A DNA stretch of 64,000 nucleotides from Tridacna crocea. Lineage: Eukaryota > Mollusca > Bivalvia > Cardiida > Cardiidae. The stretch lies in the NCBI GenBank assembly GCA_943736015.1, contig OX031065.1:21156427-21220426 (forward strand), given 5' to 3'. Positions within the stretch are counted from its first letter, which is position 1. Each line of letters starts with the position of its first letter. The notes under the pieces were generated by a model. The model searched no databases. It worked only from the letters and a program-made list of their open reading frames with translations, and had not been told where the DNA came from. Of the stretch, positions 36,116-45,739 are shown in pieces. A program made the position numbers and the translations under genes.

Positions 36116-37432
36116 TTAGTCTCTAATAGGGTATGGAACAGGTTGTTTAAGGTCTTGGTCATAGGTAAATGTTTGTCCGTCTATAGAAAGTTTGTCATAT
36201 TTCAGGAATGCCTTTTTCCCAGAATCAAATGCCTGTTTCATAAAAGGAAATAACAGAGCACGCTGCTTCCTAACACGTTCTGAAAAATCCTCTCCAACAC
36301 GGATGTTACTACGATTCTGGTGATCAGAGTCAGCCGCACTAGCGTTTACTTGACGGTTTGTTTTAGTCAGCTCCCTGTATCTCCTTAATATTCTTTCCCT
36401 GTCTTTATAAAAAGAAAACTTGACAATAATTGGTCTAGGTTTAAACTTCCCAGGTAGTCTGTGAGCTCTTTCAATGCTGATGTTATCTGAGTTTATTTTC
36501 AAATCGTTTTGAATGTAATTCCGCACTTTTTGTTCAGTGTTGTCCCATGTTTCTCCAGCAGTCTCGTCGACATTATAGAATTTGAGATTTTCTCTCCTAG
36601 ACTGGTTTTCCAAGTTTTCATACTTTTCAGCTAATACATTGTTTTGTTTGCTTAGATCACTTACTTTATCCTGTAACTGTAGAACATTTTGCTGTAATTT
36701 GTCATTTTGTGCCTTTAGTTCACCATTTTCTTTTTTGAGACCCTCTAAGCTCTTTTCCATTTTATCAAACTTTTTATCCAGCCTTTTCACGCTTCTTTGG
36801 ATATCAAGTAGTATGTTCATTGAAATATTTGAATTCGTTGCAGAGTTAACATTTAGTTCATCACTTGTTTCGAATTCATCACTGTCAGAATATTGCATAT
36901 CATCATCCATAATAGTATTAGATCCACTTACATGCGTTGGTTTTGATCTTGATCTTGATCTTGTTTGTTGCTGCTCAGAAATATGCGAAGATTGAGATAG
37001 CTGGGAAGGTGGGAACCATTCATTTAAGGTAGGTTGATCATGTACTTGGCGATTACTCTCCTCCACTAAAGCTGGATTACTTTGAATTGGAGTATTGGGA
37101 ACATTAGCTACCTCTATCCCTCTGCCAGAACCTCTACCACGTGTCTTTGGTCGTTCATTTGAGGCGCCTGGATTACCTCCCTTACTTCGTGGACCTGGGT
37201 TCATTTCAATACCCTCAACAACCAATAACACAAAAAGGAAGATCCTAATACTCAGTGACATGAAGTTAAACCGCATCATTCCCGATGAGTATAGTATACC
37301 AGTTCTTTTTCTGGACCTATGGTGTAGAAAACAGCCTATTCTACTACGCCACTGCTCTACGGAGACACCCATGACGGGCCTCAACAAAAAATCCAGCGTA
37401 ACCCTCCTGCTAAGTGATAATTGTGAATGCAC
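36116..37432 (-). CDS. LINE B ORF1: 2A-like signal, coiled coil, RRM-type
   Basis: 438 residues, uninterrupted. A hydrophobic stretch (about 61-72, SIRIFLFVLLVV) leads directly into EGIEMNPGP, with the NPGP at 78-81 (bases 37190-37201). This fits the 2A-like ribosome-skipping motifs known at the N-terminus of APE-type LINE proteins; the usual aspartate is glycine here. A low-complexity Ser/Gln/Arg region follows, then a long coiled coil (about 215-290, KKFDKMEKSLEGLKKENGEL) and an L1-ORF1p-like RNA-binding region (RENLKFYNV, IERAHRLPGKFKPRPIIVKF). It likely coats LINE RNA. The start may be M52/M53 rather than M1, since the 2A/signal segment begins there. Stop TAA at 36118-36116. Confidence 0.9.
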   Translation of the reverse strand: MHSQLSLSRRVTLDFLLRPVMGVSVEQWRSRIGCFLHHRSRKRTGILYSSGMMRFNFMSLSIRIFLFVLLVVEGIEMNPGPRSKGGNPGASNERPKTRGRGSGRGIEVANVPNTPIQSNPALVEESNRQVHDQPTLNEWFPPSQLSQSSHISEQQQTRSRSRSKPTHVSGSNTIMDDDMQYSDSDEFETSDELNVNSATNSNISMNILLDIQRSVKRLDKKFDKMEKSLEGLKKENGELKAQNDKLQQNVLQLQDKVSDLSKQNNVLAEKYENLENQSRRENLKFYNVDETAGETWDNTEQKVRNYIQNDLKINSDNISIERAHRLPGKFKPRPIIVKFSFYKDRERILRRYRELTKTNRQVNASAADSDHQNRSNIRVGEDFSERVRKQRALLFPFMKQAFDSGKKAFLKYDKLSIDGQTFTYDQDLKQPVPYPIRD

Positions 37433-40400
37433 TCGTTACACTTGACTGACCACTCTACAAATATGAGCCCTCTATATCAAAATTAAATAGTGGTATAACT
37501 TCTCGGCTAAATGTCAAAAAAGTCTATTTCTTACAAATATCTGTAGCTTGACGATTCCGATAATCGCCTGTCTAAACTTTTGTCGTAATTCGCCCCAGAA
37601 CCTTGTCAAACTGCTGTTTAAATATTTTTTTCTTCCCCGACGAAAAAAATAAACAACCATTCGAGGGGACGTCACTCTCACCTGATAAATGGTCCTTTGG
37701 ATAATTACTAGTATCAAACTTACTCTCTACATCATTAGCTATATCCTTATGAAAGTCTTCAGTTTGTATTTCATACATCAAGCTGTCCGTATCAGTGAAT
37801 AGAAGTTTAGCTTTATCTCCATATTTCTGCTTAACGTAGTTGTAGTGAAAGTCATATACTAAAGTCTTACTTAAAACCAGAATGCACATTCCTAAATAAA
37901 TCGGTTTATTAAAAAGTAACCTCGTCCTTTCCATGTGAATAGCGACCAGATCCTCACTAAAAATGTTACAATGAGCAAAACAAGGTTTAGCAGTTAATTT
38001 TACCGCTTTTAATCTATCGTTAACTAACCTAACATCCACTCAATTTCTAATATTTTCCATGGTCTTACCAAATACTGAGTTATTCATTAACTTAAAAAAG
38101 TCCTTTTCAAACTCATTATTAGCTTTTGTTCTTAAATTAGTATTAAGCTCAATATAAGGTTTAAGCCATTCACTTTGCTCAAACTTAATACCTCTGTGAA
38201 CTTAACTTATCCCAAACTCTCATACTGCTTAAGATTTTCATAGTGAATAACATACTTTTCTTTATCCCATAAGTTTGAAATTAGCTTATTAACTCTATTT
38301 ACTTTAATACTCTCAGGGGCTAAGGGATAATCATTATGTAAGTCATACAATCTTTTAGGATACTCTAAATCAACCTCCAAAATACAAGGAATCCGGTCCC
38401 ATTTATTTCATTCACCCTCACTCATCCATTTAAAACCATATCCCCCTCACTACAACCAAGATTTTTTACAAATAAGTGACTATCATAGCCACCAAGGTTA
38501 TGAAACACCACAGGTATAAATTTAGGTTTTCTATACAATAAATTGCATGTTTTATGAGCAGCTCCCCGATACCTACTAGTAAAATGGCATTGGTGTCTAA
38601 TTTTATAATTTTTATCAGTGAATTCTCCGTCACATATCCAACATTTAGTTTCTTTATCAAAGCTCTTTTTTTTTTTCTTCAAATATCATTTTCTTCGCGG
38701 GCATGCTAGTAATTTCTTTAATGTCCTTTTCTAACATTTCCACAAATTTCTGCGCTGCATCCTCTCCAGTATAACTTACTAATTTTGGTACATATACTTC
38801 ATCATCAAAGCATTTAATGTAGTAACAAAAGCTAGATGGTTCATGTTTTTGGTATTGTTTAGTATAACTACTTTCAGGATTTGGTTCACACGATTGCAAT
38901 GGTTTAATATAACACTGAAAGTCAGCGTAAACGATAAAAGGAACCTTTTATGATCTACAGTAGTTCTTAAACTCTAGTGTTGTTCCCTCTTTTGGTAATT
39001 CTATTTTAACGTAATCATGTTCTTTACAATACTGTATATGCTTTTCGAACGCTTCTTTAGACCAAAAAGGATTAAAACAACTTAAGCAGACGTGAGTCTT
39101 TTCCCTATGCCATGATACTTGAGAGAACAACAAACGACTAATGCTTTTTGCTAGGCAGTAATGTTTTACTCCCTTTTCTTCTATCAAAAGAAGAACTATA
39201 TTATTATCCCTTTTCTCGTAAAATTTACTTATTCTAAGAGTGTAGGAGCTTTTTCTATCATCATAACCAACTACTGTAATGGATATGGTGGGGTTTTGCT
39301 TTTCAAACTTGTCAATATCATTTAAAGAAACTGGATATTCTATGTTTTTCATATTTAAGGTGTTTTCTTTTTGTTTTAAATCATTATTAATTCTTTCTGG
39401 ATGGATATTTGTAGGATTTAATGCTCTTAAAACACACCATAAAAAGCATTTAATATCATCATTTTTCACGTTAATAATCGCTTTTTTAGCAGCTAATTCC
39501 TTAGGTAGGGGAAAATATGTTTCTCCCCTATTTGGGTTATAAACTACAGTGTGTAATTCTACACGATGTACACTATAAAACTCCCATTTTGTGTCCACCA
39601 TAATCTTTGAAGTTATTTGTTCCATAATCCGATCTACCATACTGTCATATATTTCATTTAAATTGGTTCCTACTAAATTAATTATAGGCTTTTTAGAATG
39701 AAGCTGGAATTCTTTAAAAACTTTCGTTGTAATGTGTTGAAGTATAATATAAATACGTAATTTTACCTTAGTTCCACGATTTTGTCTTAATACTACAATC
39801 ATTTTTTCCCGTATTCTTTCTAAAAAATCTTCAGGAGTATATCCAAATAAACCATTAATGGTGTATTAATTCACAAATTCTTTTAAAGCAAAATGTGTTT
39901 TAACAACCTTTAACTTATCATCTTCCTTCTGTTTTTATATAATTCACCAATTTTGTTTTTAATGCTTTAATTTCAGTCGAAATAGTTATTTGAATTTCTT
40001 TAACCTAATCTAACCAATTTGATAAGTTTTCAACCAAATGAGAAGGAGAAGGAGAAGTGTGCATCGTCCGTGTTGCAGGTGTTAGGGTTAGAATATTACC
40101 CGGTATATTTTCTTCAATATCTTTATCTAATATTGAAATTCCCGGGTTACTCAAAAGCTCAATTAATTGAGCTGTTCTAAGACATGAATAGCCCCTATGA
40201 CCACGGTTTTTAGCCAACCTTTTTAGGTTTGGCACCGTGATTCCTCTGAACTCACTATTCACAATATTTCTAGGGCTTAGATTATTCAAAAGCCTAATAA
40301 GTTGCGATCTTCTGAGGTTTGAATAGCATCTAAGACCATGATTTTTAGCCTACCTTTTTAGGCCTGACACTGTGTAAATTTCAAATCGGTTACTCATTTT

Positions 40401-40485
40401 ATATACATGTAGTAAATATAATTTTCTTAAGCTAATTTTTTCTTATATGAAAATTTTAGTATATCTACATATAAATATAATAAAA

Positions 40486-40826
40486 TTACTGAATGTTAAT
40501 CCTATATTTATCTTTCCAAACCCTTCCGTTCCAATTCATAATCGTTTGAGGGCAACGGTCTATATATTTACCAGTCTTGTAAATCGAACGAGAAGTTTTT
40601 ATTTCCCCAGTTTTAACATCTTCCAAAGTAACTGTTTTAGGATTTTTCATAATAGTCTGTAATCTATCATACTTAGTGTCTTTTTTCTTTTTTGGTTTAG
40701 GCTCTTCCTCGGGTAGTAAGCCATGTTCTTTTACCAACTCAACTAATCGCTTTTTATCCCTATAAAAGCGAAAAGTTATATATCATTTTCTTTACGAATT
40801 TCTTTTAATTCTGAAAACTTTATCAT
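40486..40826 (-). pseudogene. Polinton SAP-like small protein
   Basis: Starts at an ATG at 40826 with MIKFSELKEIRKEND, a SAP/HeH-like helix, then a stop/frameshift around 40770-40780, then an open 83-codon stretch with KPKKKKDTKYDRLQTIMKN and the ending SIYKTGKYIDRCPQTIMNW. Small basic proteins of this kind sit between polymerase and capsid genes in many Polintons; function is not known. The same LK-x2-AK-x2-G helix pattern recurs at the polymerase N-terminus. Confidence 0.65.
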
Positions 40827-40856
40827 TTTTTATATATATAGAAAAAAATACTTAAC

Positions 40857-42135
40857 TTAATAGACTGCACTCATTTTATTACCATCAGACTGAAAGTTAA
40901 TTAACCTATCACTAATAATAACCGCATATGCCCCGGTGCCCGCGGGTACATTTTCATCAAAATGTGTCTTAATCTGAATATCAGTAACGGAATATTTCAA
41001 CCTTTCACTTTGCTTAGAAACATCAAACAAAAACAAAGGAGAGAGGGTTTAATAATCTGAGGGGGAAATATTAGGGTTTGATACTAACTCATCCATGTTA
41101 AAAAACTTAGACCTAAATAATGCAGCATCGCCATAAGCTCAACTAAATTGCTGTCTTGGAAATGAAAAATTGTAGTCAGCAACTGGGTATCTTGTAGAAT
41201 TTAAAGTAACATTAATATTTTTAACACTTACGTTGTCGAATATAGCTGGGTTTTGCTCTTGGTCCCCATTTTTATCAGTCTGAAAACCAACAATGATAAA
41301 ACGCGGCACCTTGGGAGATGATTTAACTGAAAGCCTCCAAGTAAATGATGTTGACTGAGGAACTGAAATAGAGTCACACTGTATCATTCTATATCCAACT
41401 GGAAATTTTTCTTTTTTCTCGATAAGTTTATAAAGTTCCATTTCCCCTTATCCGGAGGCATAACGTGTGGCATAAACCATGGTATTTTATCCAATGTAAT
41501 TTTACCAGCATCAACGCCGTTAGCTCTAAAAATTGCGTCATTATCATCATTTCTTGTTAAGATGAGAGTTTGTTTCATTCCATACAAAATTTTATTATAG
41601 TCTTCGCAAAAACCAAATATATGCTTCAATGGAACTCTAAAGCTAAATGTTCCTTTTGGATTTGAAATATTAACAACGTCTAATTTCCTTATATTCCAAC
41701 CTGTGTTTTGAGCGTTCGGTTGAGTTGTTGTATCCTTATACCACAATTGGTTTAGCCCTTGTGATTTAAAAAAATCATCCGGATATTTTAACAACCCGAG
41801 CATTGTAGTAGCTTGACCAGGGTTTATTATGGATTCAATATCCTGGCCGGAAAGTTGATACCTGATATTTTTAAAAAGATACATGAGGGCGTTGTTTTTT
41901 AGGGAAATATTGTCAGCATTTGCGTAATTGTTCCATCAGTCTTTGTTAAGCGACCTTCTATTAGTAAATAACTTTCACTAGGATGTGTAAAAATATCTTG
42001 GGTTTCGATGTTAATCCTAATATCTCCTCCTGAGTTATCGAGTCTGGTGCCAGTAATCGGGTTATACTCAAAGTGCTCATACTCATCAATACTATCATGT
42101 TTTACAATTGGTTCGGTGATATTTAAAATGTCCAT
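40857..42135 (-). pseudogene. Polinton major capsid protein (double jelly roll), broken
   Basis: Virus-type major capsid protein. Three frames carry it: 42135-41899 (starts MDILNITEPIVKHDSIDEYE, with EGRLTKTDG), 41915-41444 (QLSGQDIESI, TFSFRVPLKHIFGF) and 41441-40857 (TSFTWRLSVKSSPKVPRFII, VADYNFSFPRQQ, then DAALFRSKFFNMDELVSNPN and AGTGAYAVIISDRLI). Frameshifts at about 41910 and 41445, plus stops at about 41137, 41052 and nearby, inactivate it. The order of elements matches the Polinton double-jelly-roll capsid family. Its presence supports a virion-forming ancestry. Confidence 0.88.
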
Positions 42136-42187
42136 TTTATTAATACAATTATATTTTTTTAAAGCAAAAAATTATAATTGTGTCGTT

Positions 42188-42430
42188 TCACTCTAATACT
42201 CTAACCTTTTTCTCTTTGTTAACAAACACACCTTTAAGTTTAATCCTTTTTAGTTTATCTTCTTGGATACATGTTTTCTTTTTAGGGAAAATCCTGTTTC
42301 CATACACAATCGTTATTGGAGAAATACCTATAGAGCTTAAATATTCATTTACCTTTTCCTCAATCTCTTTCATCATAGTTACTTTTTCAGGAGATAACTT
42401 CACAACCGCTTTTTGGTAGTTATATTCAGT
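42188..42430 (-). pseudogene. Split Polinton gene, 3' part
   Basis: C-terminal 79 or so codons of a 91-codon gene upstream of the capsid (LSPEKVTMMKEIEEKVNEYL, ISPITIVYGNRIFPKKK). The 5' twelve codons lie at 54187-54221 across the DNA transposon. Rejoining through the 2-bp duplicated AC (plus-strand GT) gives one uninterrupted frame. Function unknown. A longer apparent ORF extending to 42556 is transposon sequence read through. Confidence 0.8.
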
Positions 42431-42860
42431 CCCAGCAAGCATACCCATATCGGACCGATATCGGCTGCGTGTCGGAATATCGGCAAATTTTGCCGATGAC
42501 GGACCGATATCGGGCCGATAAGATTTGACGATTTCAAAACTATTTCCTCGTGGCATGCTACTATTTCATTTCATATTTTTAATGAAAAATCTTGGTTAAA
42601 CTTCAATTCAACAACACATTGGGAACAAAAAATCCATTCTAGACGTTAAATATCGGTCGTATGTCGGCCCGACATCAGCCCGACGTTGACTTGGTTTGAC
42701 AACCTGTTCACATTTCTTTTCGTTTAAAAGTGTATCTTTTCTTAAATAAAACACTGTTGTGTTGAAAAAAAATCACCAAATCTATTAAGAAGCCTAGTAT
42801 TCAATATCAATATTATTGAATTATTAATATCGGTCCGACATCGGCCCGACATCAGCTGTA
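42431..42860 (+). repeat. Left subterminal GATATCGG array
   Basis: TIR then repeats such as ATATCGGACCGATATCGG (42451), GACGGACCGATATCGGGCCG (42500-42520), further isolated TCGGCCCGACATCAGCCCG at 42670 and TCGGTCCGACATCGGCCCG at 42833. Likely transposase or accessory-protein binding sites by analogy with EnSpm elements. Confidence 0.8.
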
Positions 42861-43325
42861 AGTACGCTCAAGTCAGTATCTATATATCTGTCTTAGAGCA
42901 GACGTTAATTTTCTTCTTTTTGTTTATACATTTTTTTTCAATATAAAAAAGTAAATGGTGAGTCATAATTAAAGTTTTATCATTTATTATTATAATATTA
43001 TGCTAAAATATTCACTTCATATATTCGCTGCAGAAGACAAAGGAAATCGGAAGTAAGTTGGTACTGGTTTCCTAGTTATCAGTTAGTTGGTGACCAGTTG
43101 GTGCTAGGCAGGTAAACAGCATATTCATATGGTCGGCTCGTTATTTTTGCACTCGAACAAAACAAACAGCTTCAGGTGAATTTGAACTCCTTTGCCTGTT
43201 ATAGGCTTAATATTTCTTATTTATGAAACACTACATTGATTTCTTAAAGTATTTCTAATCTATATGCTTAATTTGCCTAGATTATTACCTTACTTGTTCG
43301 ACGTTTTCAGGCAGGGAGGGGGGAA

Positions 43326-45427
43326 ATGGCACAACGAAATTTTAAAACACGCAAGCTCTACTTCAAAAATTACAGAAAAATAAGAACAAGTGTTGCCGGC
43401 CATCTTGAATCTATCTATAATACTTCTGCCAGTACGTTTGATACTACATTGAGCCAAGAATCTACTGTTGACCTAGAAGGCGATTTCTTACAAGGCTTTT
43501 TGCAACCTAATCTGGATTCTGAGTCTTCCCAAACATATTTTGACAATGAAAGTTCAGTTACAAATGATGAAAATGACCAAATTAATGAGCAGATACTGTC
43601 AGACCCAATAACTTCCTTTGCAAATGATTCTAATTCTGAATATTCATGTGAATCAGAGTCTGACACAGAAGATGAACCTGATGAAAAATTGAGGTATTCT
43701 CTCGCAGAATGGGCATCAAAAAATAATATTTCTACAACAGCTGTTCATGAACTTTTGGCAATTTTACGTCCATCACATCCATTGCTGCCAAGAGATCCAA
43801 GAACTCTGTTAAGGACTAGAACTAGTTATGAAATTAATCAAATTGCTGGAGGCTGCTATTTTCATTTCGGGGTTGCTACTGGAGTAAAGGCACAACTTGA
43901 AAAATACCCTCATGAACCTTTTTTTGAAACTGAAAGTATTCTTCTTCAGATTAATATAGATGGGTTGCCACTTTTCAAAAACTCTGGCACACAGTTTTGG
44001 CCTATATTAGGACGAGTCTCTTTCCCTGTTTTATCAGAACCATTCATCATTGGACTTTTCAGTGGTGATAAAAAACCTGATGATATCCAAGCATACTTGG
44101 AAGACTTCATTAATGAAATGACTTCTCTCCAGGAAAATGGTCTTTTCATAGAAGAGATGAATGTTTCATTTCAGATTTCTATCTCATGTGTAATATGTGA
44201 TGCCCCAGCAAGGGCATATGTTAAGCAAATTAAAAACCATAATGGTTTTTATGGATGTGATAAGTGCGTACAAAAAGGCGTAAGAGTTAACTATAGAACA
44301 ACATTTCCAGAAGTTAATGCTGCTCTTCGAAATGACACCCAATTGATGAGATGGCAGATGTAAACCATCATACAGGACTGTCACCCTTTAGACAAATTAA
44401 CATTGGTTTAGTTTCGCAGTTCCCACTAGATTATATGCATTTAGTTTGTTTGGGTGTCGTAAAACGTTTACTTACATTGTGGGTTAAAGGTCCTCTTGAA
44501 GGATGTAGAATTGGAGCTTCTTGTGTTAGGCGTATTTCGGACTCTCTGCTTCATATGCGTCAATACCTTCCAAAGGAATTTCTCAGAAAAGGAAGATCAT
44601 TGCATGAGGTAGATCGATGGAAAGCATCAGAATTTAGGCAGTTTTTGCTATATACTGGTCCTGTAATTCTACATGATGTATTGAAAAGAAAGACCTACAG
44701 GCATTTTATGTTACTCTTTGTGGGTATTTATGTATTGTCAAGTCCATTTTTGCATCAGACCTACCTACTGTATGCTAAACAGCTTTTACAGTTATTTGTT
44801 TCAGACTTTTCAAAGCTTTATGGGGAAGAAACTGTTGTTTATAACATACATGGTCTTATTCACTTGGCAAATGATGTTGAGAAGTTTGGACCTTTGGAGA
44901 ATTTTTCAGCTTTTGTGTTTGAAAGTTTCCTAGGAAGGTTAAAACGACTTGTCCGCAAACCAAATTACCCTCTGCAACAGGTCATAAGGAGACTTTCTGA
45001 GAATTGTGGTCAGTTTTGTATCAAAGAAAATATTGCAGTGAATGGTATTGTTAAAAAGAATCATTTGAAAGGACCGCTTCCCAGAAATGTGTGTGGTTAT
45101 TTACAGTTTAATGAGATACATCTACCTTCTGCATTTTTGTCTTTAAGTCAAGGTGATAATTGTGTTATGATAGGAAAAAAGGCTGCTTTGGTCAGAAATA
45201 TCATTTGTGAAAGTATTGAAGATGAAAAAAGCATTGTTTATGAAGAGTTTCTGAGAGTATCAAATTTTTTTAATACTCCTTTGGAGTCCAAAGACCTGTT
45301 TATATATGCAGTCTCAAATCTCTCAGGAACCCTGGAAGTGTGCAAAATTTCAGACATAACATGTAAATGTGTCCTTTTACAATTTCAAGATGTAAATGTA
45401 ACACTACCTTTGAATCACACGTTATGA
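43326..45427 (+). pseudogene. Tnp2/EnSpm-like transposase, one frameshift
   Basis: DDE-type transposase in two overlapping frames. 43326-44363 has an acidic N-terminus, then HELLAILRPSHPLLPRDPR, LLQINIDGLPLFKNSGTQFW (the Tnp2-type IDG..F catalytic-region motif), and a zinc-binding SCVICDAPARAYVK..HNGFYGCDKC block. 44351-45427 continues with QFPLDYMHLVCLGVVKRLL and VYNIHGLIHLANDVEKFG. One base gained or lost near 44340-44350 shifts the frame; otherwise about 700 codons stay open. The start at 43326 follows a purine-rich AGGGAGGGGGGAA leader. Neighbour of the DUF4806 gene on the same strand. A sequencing error cannot be excluded. The 45428-45739 gap is A/T-rich spacer. Confidence 0.88.
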
Positions 45428-45739
45428 CTGTAATCTGTTACAAGACTTTATACTAGAATTTTTTTTTTAACCAGAATCCCATTTATGTAGATTAATGTAA
45501 TCATAATTAAAAAAGAACAGATAAAAGACTAAGTTTTCTCTTTTTACGTTAAATGAGGCTTTATTGTGAGATCAAATTCTATAGTATACTGTGTTAAGAA
45601 TTAAAAAATAATCTAGGTACATAAGCGTACAAAAACAGAGATTTTAAAAAATTGTTAAGTTCACTATGAAATACATGTATGTGATGTTTGTTTTGTGAAG
45701 CCACTTTCCAACTTAAAAGTCGAAATTTCAAGAAGAGAA

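Larger units (their letters stand above)
31835..37679 (-). mobile_element. Full-length APE-type LINE (B) inside pPolB
   Basis: 5,845-bp minus-strand LINE with 5' UTR, ORF1, ORF2 and a 3' UTR ending in TATTG repeats (plus-strand CAATA run at 31836-31860). GGGCCAGTGGCC near the 3' end is shared with LINE A. Boundaries are set by the host gene: GGTAT at 31830-31834 and ACCTGAT from 37680 rejoin the polymerase reading frame without loss, so the target duplication is absent or at most 2 bp. Both ORFs are open, suggesting recent insertion. CR1/L2/Daphne-like grouping is likely but unresolved. Confidence 0.92.
30705..40397 (-). pseudogene. Polinton DNA polymerase B (pPolB), broken
   Basis: Protein-primed family B DNA polymerase that would replicate the element. 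Pieces in transcript order: N-terminal paired SAP-like helices (LKRLAKNRGHRGYSCLR, from the ATG at 40397; the first repeat has a stop); the N-terminal domain 39860-38948; a segment at 38899-38422 with a CWIC zinc-knuckle-like block and exonuclease motif NLGGYDSHLF; the palm with motif C FTDTDSLMYE at about 37800; then, beyond the full-length LINE, VLVMFKDEAGG at about 31800; and, beyond the truncated LINE, the C-terminal end with NKVALSASDDKR, stopping 12 bases from the left TIR. Several frameshifts and stops (for example near 39870, 38940, 38700, 38050-38420, 31770) plus two LINE insertions make it non-functional. Catalytic Asp pair in DTDS is retained. Confidence 0.92.

Noticed and set aside
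33904-37445. Plus-strand ORFs across LINE B
   Set aside because: Antisense shadows of ORF1 and ORF2.
42440-42556. N-terminal extension of the ORF at 42188-42556
   Set aside because: This part lies inside the DNA transposon terminus; the real start of the gene is at 54221 across the insertion.
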